From: CAZHDI01 sp964531285
Lineage (GTDB): Bacteria > Pseudomonadota > Alphaproteobacteria > JAJFIK01
Assembly: GCA_964531285.1 (NCBI GenBank)
Contig: CAZHDI010000077.1
Span: forward strand, 1 to 16,220
Direction: 5' to 3'
DNA: 16,220 nt
The notes beneath the pieces are model-generated. The model did no database searches. It saw only the letters and a program-made list of their open reading frames with translations, and was not told the DNA's origin. Shown one piece after another: positions 8,730 through 14,883 of the stretch (position 1 is the first letter of the stretch; each line of letters starts with the position of its first letter). The translations under genes were made by a program, and so were the position numbers.

Positions 8730-9712
8730 GCCGCAGCCCCCCCGCTCGCCGTGCGAACCGCGGCATCGGGCGTGGTGATCGTCCGGAACACCTCGTCGAG
8801 CCGGCCTTGCTCGGCATAAAGACCTTTTACATCCCACGCCTTTTCGCGCGCCGCGCGGCTTACCGCATCGATCAGCCGCGTTTCCGGATCAGCCGGGAAT
8901 ACCGTCAGCCGGCAGAGCGTATCGCCGACACGCTGCTCCTCCACGGACGCAACACCCTCGAGCGCCTTGAGGGCCGCCACGACCGTGCCGGCATCGACCG
9001 AGCCGACCTCAAGGGTCACCGCGTTGTGGAAGCGCGAGCGCGCGACGAGATCGCCGGGCGTCCCGTCCGCGACCACGCGGCCCCGGTCGATGATCACCGC
9101 GCGCGAACACACGGCCTCGACCTCTTCCAGGATATGGGTGGAAATGATGATCGCCTTGTCGGCCGCCATGTCGGCGATCAGCCGGCGCACGGCGTGTTTT
9201 TGATTGGGGTCCAGACCATCGGTCGGCTCATCGAGGACGAGCACCGGCGGATTATGCAGGATCGCCTGGGCCAAACCCACGCGGCGCTTGAAGCCCTTCG
9301 ACAGGGTTTCGATCGGCTGATCGAGCACGCCGTCGAGTTGGGTGCGCGCGACGGCGGTGCCAATGGCCGATTCGATGCCCGCCTTGCCGAGCCCTCGCAC
9401 GTCCGCGATGAAGCGCAGGAACTGGCGCGGGGTCATGTCGCCATAGGCCGGCGCGCCTTCAGGCAGATACCCGATGCTGGCCTGCGCCGGGATCGTCGCC
9501 TCGACAAGATCGTGCCCGCAGATCCGCACCGTGCCGCCGTCGGGGCGTAAAAAACCGGTGATGACTTTCATGGTGGTGGACTTCCCGGCCCCGTTCGGGC
9601 CGAGAAAGCCGAGAACCTCGCCGCGCGCCACGGTCAGCGATATGCCATCGACCGCCGTGAACGGACCATAGCGTTTGACGAGGGAGTCGATCTCGATAAA
9701 GGCTTTGGCCAT
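8726..9712 (-). CDS. ABC transporter ATP-binding protein (GldA-like)
   Basis: The cytoplasmic ATPase that powers the ABC-2 permease encoded directly downstream; 328 residues. Walker A is GPNGAGKST (38-46), the ABC signature is LSKGFKRR (137-144, the LSKG form common in the GldA/ABC-2 branch), Walker B with the following Asp/Glu is VLVLDEPTDGLDP (157-169), and the switch histidine is in STH (191-193). About 100 residues follow the nucleotide-binding domain (from residue 225), as in the longer ABC-2 ATPases with a C-terminal regulatory domain. The ATG at 9712 has only a weak ribosome site (GAGCGG). It is the first gene of the five-gene run, and a plausible promoter lies at 9752-9780. The 117-base gap separates it from the upstream dehydrogenase gene. 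The transported substrate cannot be told from sequence. Confidence 0.95.
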   Translation of the reverse strand: MAKAFIEIDSLVKRYGPFTAVDGISLTVARGEVLGFLGPNGAGKSTTMKVITGFLRPDGGTVRICGHDLVEATIPAQASIGYLPEGAPAYGDMTPRQFLRFIADVRGLGKAGIESAIGTAVARTQLDGVLDQPIETLSKGFKRRVGLAQAILHNPPVLVLDEPTDGLDPNQKHAVRRLIADMAADKAIIISTHILEEVEAVCSRAVIIDRGRVVADGTPGDLVARSRFHNAVTLEVGSVDAGTVVAALKALEGVASVEEQRVGDTLCRLTVFPADPETRLIDAVSRAAREKAWDVKGLYAEQGRLDEVFRTITTPDAAVRTASGGAAA

Positions 9713-9751
9713 ACCGCTCGCTTGCAGTTGTGGATCTGGAAACCGGTGTCT

Positions 9752-9780
9752 TGGATATGGGATGCCTCTGCAAACTTCAA
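9752..9780 (-). promoter_or_regulatory. Candidate sigma-70-type promoter of the ABC operon
   Basis: Read on the minus strand: TTGAAG (9780-9775), a 17-base spacer, then TATCCA (9757-9752), with the first start codon of the operon 40 bases further on. The -35 and spacing are good and the -10 is mediocre. Confidence 0.35.
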
Positions 9781-9782
9781 GA

Positions 9783-9806
9783 GCAGCCCGCGCGGTCTCT
9801 GGCTGC
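9783..9806 (-). terminator. Weak terminator-like hairpin after the SDR gene
   Basis: GCAGCC (9806-9801 on the minus strand) can pair with GGCTGC (9788-9783) around a 12-nt loop, 24 bases after the SDR stop codon. It is followed by TCTTGAAGTTT and not by a real T tract, so termination there is uncertain. Confidence 0.22.
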
Positions 9807-9829
9807 CAGGTGACGGCGCAGCGATCCGG

Positions 9830-10582
9830 TCACACCCGCAGCATCAAACCGCCATCGGCATTGAGGCCATGCCCGGTGACGAACCCCGCGTCGTCGGAAG
9901 CCAGGAACAGCATGACCCGGGCCACGTCTTCCGGTTCGCCGAGCCGGCGCAGGGCCGCCTTCTTGGCCCAGATCCCGGCGATCTCGTCATGCTGGAAGGT
10001 TTCGTGGGTCATCCCGGTCCGGATCGCTCCGGGCAGGACATAGTTGGCGGTGATGCCGAATTTGCCCAGCTCCAGCGCGAGGGTGCGCGTGAACCCCGCA
10101 ACCCCCGCCTTGGAAGCGCAATAGGCGCCGAGGCCGTAATCGGTTCCCTCGGCCATCACCGATGCGGTGTTGATGATCCGGCCCGCCGGCGAGGCGCGAA
10201 GCAGCGGGATCAGAGCCCGGCACAGCCGGAACGGTGCGCGCAGATTGACGCCCACCACGCGGTCCCAATCCGCATCCTCCATGGTTTCGGCCAGGATGGA
10301 TTCGGCGATTCCGGCATTGTTCACCAGGATATCGAGACCGCCCAACTGGCTGCGCGCCGCCGAGGCCAGCCGTTCAGGCGCATCATCCGCCGTGACGTCC
10401 TGGTCCAGCGGAAGCACCCCATCGCGGGCGCTAAGCCCGGCCGATCCGGAGCGGTCCACCGCCAGCACCCGCGCGCCTTCGCGGGCGAACAGATCGGCCG
10501 CGGCGGCGCCGATCCCGGACCCGGCCCCGGTAATGAGGGCCCGGCGGCCGGCCAGACGTCCAAAGGTCGGGGTATCGGTCAT
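9830..10582 (-). CDS. Short-chain dehydrogenase/reductase (classical SDR)
   Basis: A 250-residue NAD(P)-dependent oxidoreductase of the classical SDR family. The Rossmann cofactor motif is TGAGSGIG (18-25), NNAG is at 88-91, and the catalytic tetrad is complete: Asn113 (in GVNLRAP), Ser141 (in NTASV), Tyr154 and Lys158 (in YCASK). Asp43 at the end of the second beta strand (AVDRS) favours NAD(H) over NADP(H). The C terminus ends in the usual ADGG motif. The ATG at 10582 is chosen because AGGAGG lies 10 bases upstream; an in-frame upstream start (10615) has no such support. The substrate cannot be assigned: the FabG-like, gluconate/sorbitol-type and 3-hydroxyacyl dehydrogenases all share these motifs. 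It is transcribed alone or ahead of the ABC operon, 117 bases away. Confidence 0.93.
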   Translation of the reverse strand: MTDTPTFGRLAGRRALITGAGSGIGAAAADLFAREGARVLAVDRSGSAGLSARDGVLPLDQDVTADDAPERLASAARSQLGGLDILVNNAGIAESILAETMEDADWDRVVGVNLRAPFRLCRALIPLLRASPAGRIINTASVMAEGTDYGLGAYCASKAGVAGFTRTLALELGKFGITANYVLPGAIRTGMTHETFQHDEIAGIWAKKAALRRLGEPEDVARVMLFLASDDAGFVTGHGLNADGGLMLRV

Positions 10583-10635
10583 GGGCGCGTTTCCTCCTGT
10601 TTCGGCTATCGCCAAGACTAGCCCACAACGTCAAA

Positions 10636-10663
10636 CGGCGTCCGGTTGAGGTGCCGGACGCCG
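10636..10663. repeat. Strong GC-rich hairpin between SDR and the structured RNA
   Basis: CGGCGTCCGG (10636-10645) and CCGGACGCCG (10654-10663) form a perfect 10-bp stem with an 8-nt loop (TTGAGGTG). On the minus strand it is followed by TTTGACGTT, a weak terminator-like tail, so it might stop minus-strand transcription coming towards the SDR gene. On the plus strand the loop holds TTGAGG, which could serve as a poor -35 element for the RNA that begins about 20 bases downstream. Its role is undecided. Confidence 0.5.
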
Positions 10664-10683
10664 CTGGAACGATGCTCAATACG

Positions 10684-10840
10684 CCAAGGACGAAACTCTG
10701 AGGGTTGTTGGCTGCCCGAACCGGTTTATAGCGCCCCGGTTGGGGGCTGGGGGGCTGAGATTCAGAGCCGGAACGCATCCGCTTCATGGGGCAGCCAACG
10801 ATCTCAATATCGAGGTGGTTTGGGGCGCGTCTTGGACTCA
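10684..10840 (+). ncRNA. ssrS: Probable 6S RNA (structured, rod-like)
   Basis: A non-coding stretch that folds into a long interrupted rod. The outer stem is CCAAG (10684-10688) with CTTGG (10831-10835), continued by ACG/CGT (10690-10692 with 10828-10830). A middle helix around 10700-10706 with 10800-10805 is followed by a perfect 11-bp stem, GTTGGCTGCCC (10707-10717) with GGGCAGCCAAC (10789-10799). The apical part holds a hairpin at 10730-10748 (GCCCC-GGTT-GGGG) and a second at about 10754-10769. From memory of the E. coli 6S RNA, the order CTCTGAG, then GCGC-CCC-GGTTGG, then CTGAG...AGAGCC, then CAGCC and ATCTC near the 3' end resembles its conserved segments. The interrupted closing stem with a large internal region is the 6S layout. 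6S RNA binds the housekeeping RNA polymerase holoenzyme. The ends and the strand are approximate; no clear promoter or U-tract terminator was found. Confidence 0.55.
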
Positions 10841-10918
10841 AAAAAGGTCTTGTTGTGACCGGCTGCCGCGTCAGGTGACATCGCCGTGAAGGGCGGAACC
10901 GCCGGCATTGGCCCCGGC

Positions 10919-10954
10919 GGCGGACCAGACAACGGACCAGACGGCGGACCCGGC
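10919..10954. repeat. Three 12-bp tandem repeats
   Basis: GGCGGACCAGAC, AACGGACCAGAC and a decayed GGCGGACCCGGC follow each other without a gap. They lie in the leader of the DUF2794 gene or, if the GTG start at 10886 is used, encode a Gly/Pro/Asp-rich N-terminal tail. Confidence 0.7.
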
Positions 10955-11005
10955 GTCGCGAAACCGGTTCTTGCCAAGCCCGCGGGACTGGCCGATCATC
11001 GCCCG

Positions 11006-11341
11006 ATGAGCGAGTTGCCGAACAGTGCGGCCCCGCCGGCACAGGTGTTTTTCCAGCGTCGCGAACTCGACGCGATCCTCTCCGTATATGGCTTCATGGT
11101 CGCCGCCGGCGAATGGCGGGACTATGCCATCGACGGCACCCGGGAGGCCGCGATCTTCTCGGTGTTTCGCCGCTCCAGCGAAATGCCGCTGTACCGCATC
11201 GAGAAACGCCCGAAACTCGCGCGCCGCCAAGGCGCCTATGCCGTGGTGTCGGCCACCGGTCATATTCTCAAGCGCGGCCATGATCTGCGCACCGTGCTCA
11301 GGGTCTTCGACCGCAAACGGCTATCGGTCGTCGCCGACTGA
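11006..11341 (+). CDS. DUF2794 family protein
   Basis: A 111-residue cytosolic protein of the DUF2794 family, a small uncharacterised family found mainly in alphaproteobacteria. The diagnostic core is visible: VFFQRRELDAILSVYGFMVAAGEWRDYAI (about 13-41), followed by AIFSVFRRSSEMPLYRIEKRPKLARRQGAYAVVSATGHILKRGHDL. There is no signal peptide or membrane segment, and the protein is basic. Start choice: the ATG at 11006 gives the usual family length but has no clear ribosome site. A GTG at 10886 adds 40 low-complexity residues (Gly/Pro/Asp-rich, made from tandem repeats) and does have AGGTGA 7 bases upstream. I prefer 11006 on family length but cannot exclude the longer form. The gene lies downstream of the candidate 6S RNA on the same strand, and its last 21 bases overlap the end of the convergent lipoprotein gene. 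Confidence 0.85.
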   Translation: MSELPNSAAPPAQVFFQRRELDAILSVYGFMVAAGEWRDYAIDGTREAAIFSVFRRSSEMPLYRIEKRPKLARRQGAYAVVSATGHILKRGHDLRTVLRVFDRKRLSVVAD

Positions 11342-11524
11342 CTCTCCTGCGTCCGGAGCGGCCTCGTCGGCCGACGGCGGCACGATGATGACGTCGCGTG
11401 GACCGGTATCCGCGCTGCCCGCGGGCGGCTCCAACGGCCCTTTGACGCCGCAAGCCCCCGCGAGAAGGCCCAGGCCCGCTGCCGTCGCCCAGGCCGTGTA
11501 CCGCCGAACGCTCATGCGTGTCAT
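11321..11524 (-). CDS. lptM: LptM-like small lipoprotein
   Basis: A 67-residue lipoprotein. A basic start (MTRMSVRRY), a hydrophobic core and the lipobox-like LAGAC place the lipidated cysteine at about residue 25, so it should be anchored in the outer membrane. The residues right after it, CGVKGPLEPP, are the signature of the LptM/YifL family, which assists maturation of the LPS translocon LptD. The remaining tail is Pro/Asp/Ala-rich and apparently disordered. The ATG at 11524 is chosen because AAGGGGG lies 5-6 bases upstream; a GTG two codons earlier (11530) lies too close to that site. In alphaproteobacteria this gene usually lies between argH and lysA. Here an extra membrane-protein gene separates it from argH, and lysA is not downstream. 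It overlaps the DUF2794 gene tail to tail by 21 bases. Assignment to LptM is by motif only. Confidence 0.82.
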   Translation of the reverse strand: MTRMSVRRYTAWATAAGLGLLAGACGVKGPLEPPAGSADTGPRDVIIVPPSADEAAPDAGESVGDDR

Positions 11525-11665
11525 CTGCACCCCCTTCCTGCCCTAGAGACCGAAGCGTGAGGGGAGCCGATTTCGCCCCGCCTGTCCACCCGTCGCCCCT
11601 TTCTTGCCAAGCCCGCGCGCCGGGCGATACCCTGGCGCCCGAACGCGAGGGGGAGGACCGGATCG

Positions 11666-12151
11666 ATGATCGTCATTAATCATGTGAAGCTGGCCCGGGC
11701 GCTGCGCCAGGGCACGGTCAGCGAGACACAGCGCTTCACCTATTATGTCCTGGTCTTCCTGTTCATCAATCTGATGAATGTGAGTGTCCTGTCGGCCTGG
11801 CTCCGCCCAGACAGTGCCGTCAACGGCATCGACTACGCGGTCGACGCGGTCAACATGGCGATCTTTGCGATTGGAACGCTTCTGGCCTACCGCATACACC
11901 GGGCAGGCGACGGCAGGGACTTCATCGCCCGGTCGATCTGCATTTCGGTCCCCGTTGGCATACAGACGATCATTTTGATGATCATCGGCACCGCCGTCAT
12001 CTCGGGCGCCGACCCGGCGGACGCCGACGGCCAGACCACGCTGTCGCGGGCGCTCCTGTCCATCGGTCTGTCGCTTTATTTCTACGGTCAGATCATCGCC
12101 GGGATCGCGACGGCGGCGCACATGAAACCAAAGCTTCAAGGTCAGGTTTAA
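11666..12151 (+). CDS. Unrecognised four-helix membrane protein
   Basis: A 161-residue hydrophobic protein that I do not recognise. Four transmembrane helices are predicted at about residues 25-46, 57-77, 90-113 and 129-151, with short loops (an Asp/Ala-rich one at 114-126) and a small, positively charged start. That puts both ends on the same side, probably the cytoplasm. No catalytic, metal-binding or nucleotide-binding motif can be seen. The ATG at 11666 has a good ribosome site (GGGGGAGGA, 8 bases upstream), and base composition and codon use look like those of its neighbours, so it is very likely real. It is divergent from the lipoprotein gene (141 bases between starts) and convergent with argH (13 bases between stops), an interruption of the usual argH-lptM neighbourhood. 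Confidence 0.8.
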   Translation: MIVINHVKLARALRQGTVSETQRFTYYVLVFLFINLMNVSVLSAWLRPDSAVNGIDYAVDAVNMAIFAIGTLLAYRIHRAGDGRDFIARSICISVPVGIQTIILMIIGTAVISGADPADADGQTTLSRALLSIGLSLYFYGQIIAGIATAAHMKPKLQGQV

Positions 12152-12164
12152 GACCTGCGCACGA

Positions 12165-13592
12165 TCACAACGATGCGAGCCGGCTGCGCCACTCGGCCGC
12201 CTGCGCGCGGACATTGTCCGGCGCCGTACCGCCGAAGCTCGTACGGCTGGCCACCGACGCTTCGACGCTCAGCACCGAGAAGACATCCCCGGTGATGCGC
12301 GGCTCGATGGCTTGGAGCGCCTCCAGCGCCAGCCCGTCGAGCCCGACGCCGGCTTTTTCCGCTTCGGCCACCGCCCGTCCCGTGATGTGGTGCGCTTCGC
12401 GGAACGGAATGTTCAGCACCCGCACCAGCCAGTCGGCGAAATCGGTGGCCGTGGAAAAACCAGCCGCCGCCGCGCCTTTCATGGCCTCCGGCACGATGAC
12501 AAGCTCCGCCATCATCCCGGCCATGACATCAAGGCTCAAGGCATAGGCGTCGAGCGCATCGAACACCGCTTCCTTGTCTTCCTGCATGTCCTTGGAATAG
12601 GCCAGCGGCAGGCCCTTCATGACGATGAGCAGTGTCTGGAACGCGCCCGCGATGCGCCCCGTCTTGGCCCGCACCAGTTCCGCCGCGTCCGGATTGCGCT
12701 TTTGCGGCATGATCGAGGATCCGGTCGAATAGGTATCCGGCAGCGTGACGAAGCCGAATTGCGGGGTCGCCCAGATCACGATCTCCTCGGCGAGACGCGA
12801 CAAATGCATCGCGCCGATGGACGCTGCCGCGAGCGTCTCCAGCGCGAAATCCCGGTCGGCCACCCCGTCGAGCGAATTGCGCGCAGGCGCCTCGAAACCG
12901 AGTGCGGCGGCCGTCATGGCGCGGTCGATGGGAAAGCTCGTGCCCGCAAGCGCCGCGCTGCCCAGCGGGCATTCGTTGAGCCGCCGGCGGGCATCGGCGA
13001 ACCGGCCCCGGTCGCGGGCGATCATCTCCACATAGGCCAGACAATGGTGCCCGAAGGTCACCGGCTGGGCGGGCTGAAGATGCGTGAACCCCGGCATCAC
13101 GGCGCCGGCATGGGCCTCCGCCAGATCCAGCAGAACCGCGATGAACCCGGCGAGCCGCGCGTCGGCGGCATCAAGCCAGTCGCGCACCCAGAGCCGGAAA
13201 TCCGTCGCCACCTGATCGTTGCGGGAGCGCGCCGTGTGCAGCCGCCCCGCTGCCGGACCGATGATCTCGGCCAGCCGCGCCTCCACATTCATGTGGATGT
13301 CCTCCAGCGCCGCGCTCAGCGTCAGACCGCCGCTCTCGATCTCGCCGAGAATTTGGTCGAGCCCGCGCGCAATGGCCTCGGCATCCTCCGGCGTCACGAT
13401 CCCCTGGCGGGCGAGCATCGCCACATGGGCCTTGGAGCCCGCGATATCCTGGGCATAAAGCCGCCGGTCCACATCGATGGATGCGTTGATGGTCTCCATC
13501 AACTCGGCCGGCTTGGCCGCGAACCGCCCGCCCCACATCCGGTTGCCCCCCGGTTGCCCGGCTTTGGGCGCGGGCGTGTTGATCTTGGTCAC
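12165..13592 (-). CDS. argH: Argininosuccinate lyase
   Basis: Last step of arginine synthesis: argininosuccinate is cleaved to arginine and fumarate by a cytosolic homotetramer. The 475-residue product has the full set of fumarase/aspartase-superfamily motifs: MWGGRF near the N terminus (19-24), TARSRNDQ (120-127), the PGFTHLQPAQP segment (167-177) with the conserved His, and the signature loop GSSIMPQKRNPD (291-302) with the catalytic Ser. The length is normal (460-475). The start is a GTG at 13592, with GAGG about 11 bases upstream; Met19 right before WGGRF would be an alternative shorter start. It is divergent from tlpA with only 48 bases between the two starts, so both promoters must be compact, overlap each other, or extend into the neighbouring gene. 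The pairing of argH with tlpA is a common alphaproteobacterial arrangement. Confidence 0.97.
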   Translation of the reverse strand: MTKINTPAPKAGQPGGNRMWGGRFAAKPAELMETINASIDVDRRLYAQDIAGSKAHVAMLARQGIVTPEDAEAIARGLDQILGEIESGGLTLSAALEDIHMNVEARLAEIIGPAAGRLHTARSRNDQVATDFRLWVRDWLDAADARLAGFIAVLLDLAEAHAGAVMPGFTHLQPAQPVTFGHHCLAYVEMIARDRGRFADARRRLNECPLGSAALAGTSFPIDRAMTAAALGFEAPARNSLDGVADRDFALETLAAASIGAMHLSRLAEEIVIWATPQFGFVTLPDTYSTGSSIMPQKRNPDAAELVRAKTGRIAGAFQTLLIVMKGLPLAYSKDMQEDKEAVFDALDAYALSLDVMAGMMAELVIVPEAMKGAAAAGFSTATDFADWLVRVLNIPFREAHHITGRAVAEAEKAGVGLDGLALEALQAIEPRITGDVFSVLSVEASVASRTSFGGTAPDNVRAQAAEWRSRLASL

Positions 13593-13640
13593 AGCGATCC
13601 CATCCTCTACTTATCAAAGCGCATAACCCCGGAGGTCCTC

Positions 13641-14273
13641 ATGCGCATTCCCTTCGTCGTCCTGCTGATCGCGGCAGCCCTGGCCGGATTCGGCATCGTC
13701 ATGGGCCTGACCGCCCTGGTGACGCCCGATGACGGCGCCGCCGGCGCCCTGCCGCCCGAGCATCTGGCGGATTATCGCACCGGCACCCTCGACAGCCTGG
13801 ATTTCTCCTATGGCGGGATGACCGCGCCAGAGACCGTGTTCACCGATCCGCAAGGCGCCGAAACAACGCTGGCGATGTTCCAGGGCAAGACCGTGCTCGT
13901 CAATCTCTGGGCCACCTGGTGCGCCCCCTGCATCGAGGAGTTGCCGACCCTCGCCGCGCTCCAGACCGATCTGGGCGGTGCCTTGGGCGCCGACCGCTTC
14001 GAGGTCATAGCGATCAATGCCGAACGGGGCGACGGCTCCAAGGGCCGCGCCTTCCTCGACGACAACGGCCTTGATGCCCTCGCCTTTTATCACAACCCGA
14101 CTTCGTCGGTGGTTCTGGATCTGGGGGCGCCGGGCCTGCCCGTGACCATCCTGTTCGGCCCCGACGGGCGCGAGATCGCCCGGGTGCTCGGCCCGGCCCA
14201 CTGGAATGCGCCGGAAGTTCACGACTTCATCCGCGCGGCCATCGACCATGCCGAAACGGAGGCGCGCTCATGA
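13641..14273 (+). CDS. tlpA: TlpA-family membrane-anchored thiol-disulfide oxidoreductase
   Basis: A 210-residue thioredoxin-like protein with one N-terminal membrane anchor (about residues 4-28) and a periplasmic thioredoxin domain. The active site is WCAPC (93-97) in NLWATWCAPCIEELPTL, and the cis-proline loop is in GLPVTILF. This is the TlpA/ResA type of reductant that keeps periplasmic cysteines reduced, for example for cytochrome oxidase or cytochrome c assembly; the true partner is not shown by the sequence. The ATG at 13641 has GGAGGT 4 bases upstream, which decides the start. The open frame continues upstream to 12312, antisense to argH, but that part is not coding. It is divergent from argH (48 bases) and overlaps the cupin gene by ATGA, so the two are translationally coupled. 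Confidence 0.94.
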   Translation: MRIPFVVLLIAAALAGFGIVMGLTALVTPDDGAAGALPPEHLADYRTGTLDSLDFSYGGMTAPETVFTDPQGAETTLAMFQGKTVLVNLWATWCAPCIEELPTLAALQTDLGGALGADRFEVIAINAERGDGSKGRAFLDDNGLDALAFYHNPTSSVVLDLGAPGLPVTILFGPDGREIARVLGPAHWNAPEVHDFIRAAIDHAETEARS

Positions 14274-14773
14274 CGGACCATCGCCCCGGCTTCATCCGTC
14301 ATTGGACGGAGATTTTGGCCCCCACGGTGCACCAGTATCCCGGGTCCCAGGAACAGCATGTTCAGACCGCCGATCTGAGCAGCGCGGCGGGCATGACCCG
14401 GGTCGGCGTCAATGTGGATGTCTTGGCGCCCGGACGGCGCACCGGCTGGCCCCATGCCGAAGGGCATGAGGAGGAATTCGTCTTTGTGTTGAAAGGGTTC
14501 CCCCAGGCCTGGATCGACGGCCATGTCTTTGATCTCAAACCCGGCGATTTCGTTGGGTTCCCGGCGGGTACGGGCATCGGCCACACGATTATCAACAACA
14601 CGGATGATGACGTGCATCTGCTGGTGGGCGGAGAGCGTGATGTGTCCGGCGCCAGGATCCACTATCTGCACCACCCGGCCCGCAACGCCGAGATCGGTGC
14701 GCGCCATTGGCCGGATGCACCCGCCCATCCGCAAGGCCCCCATGACGGGCTGCCGGATGCGTTGCGCAACAAG
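14270..14773 (+). CDS. Cupin-domain protein, 3' end lost in the assembly gap
   Basis: A single-domain cupin with 168 residues visible before the Ns. The two cupin motifs are present: motif 1 around HAEGHEEEFVFVLKG, with His62, His66 and a run of three Glu (67-69) as likely metal ligands, and motif 2 in FPAGTGIGHTIINN, with His105. A mononuclear metal centre is therefore likely, but the reaction (isomerase, dioxygenase, sugar binding or other) cannot be told. The spacing HAEGH differs slightly from the canonical HxH. The start overlaps the tlpA stop as ATGA, which indicates coupled translation with the thiol-disulfide oxidoreductase. The frame stays open to 14773, where 100 Ns begin. Small cupins of this kind are about this long, so probably only a few residues are missing. 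Confidence 0.85.
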
Positions 14774-14873
14774 NNNNNNNNNNNNNNNNNNNNNNNNNNN
14801 NNNNNNNNNNNNNNNNNNNNNNNNNNNNNNNNNNNNNNNNNNNNNNNNNNNNNNNNNNNNNNNNNNNNNNNNN
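14774..14873. other. Assembly gap, 100 N
   Basis: Exactly 100 consecutive N, the usual placeholder for a scaffold gap of unknown size. It hides the end of the cupin gene and the region after the hbd stop codon; any number of genes could be missing here. Confidence 0.98.
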
Positions 14874-14883
14874 AAGCGAGCCG

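Noticed and set aside
10684..10840. Reading the structured RNA as a minus-strand riboswitch for the SDR gene, with 10636-10663 as its terminator
   Set aside because: The layout would fit, but the T tail is weak and the conserved-looking blocks match 6S RNA on the plus strand; kept only as an alternative.
12139..12157. A small hairpin between the four-helix membrane-protein gene and argH as a bidirectional terminator
   Set aside because: Only about 5 bp of stem and no T tract on either strand.
12312..13640. An upstream extension of the tlpA frame by over 400 codons
   Set aside because: It is antisense to argH. The ATG at 13641 has GGAGGT at the right distance and begins a typical membrane anchor.
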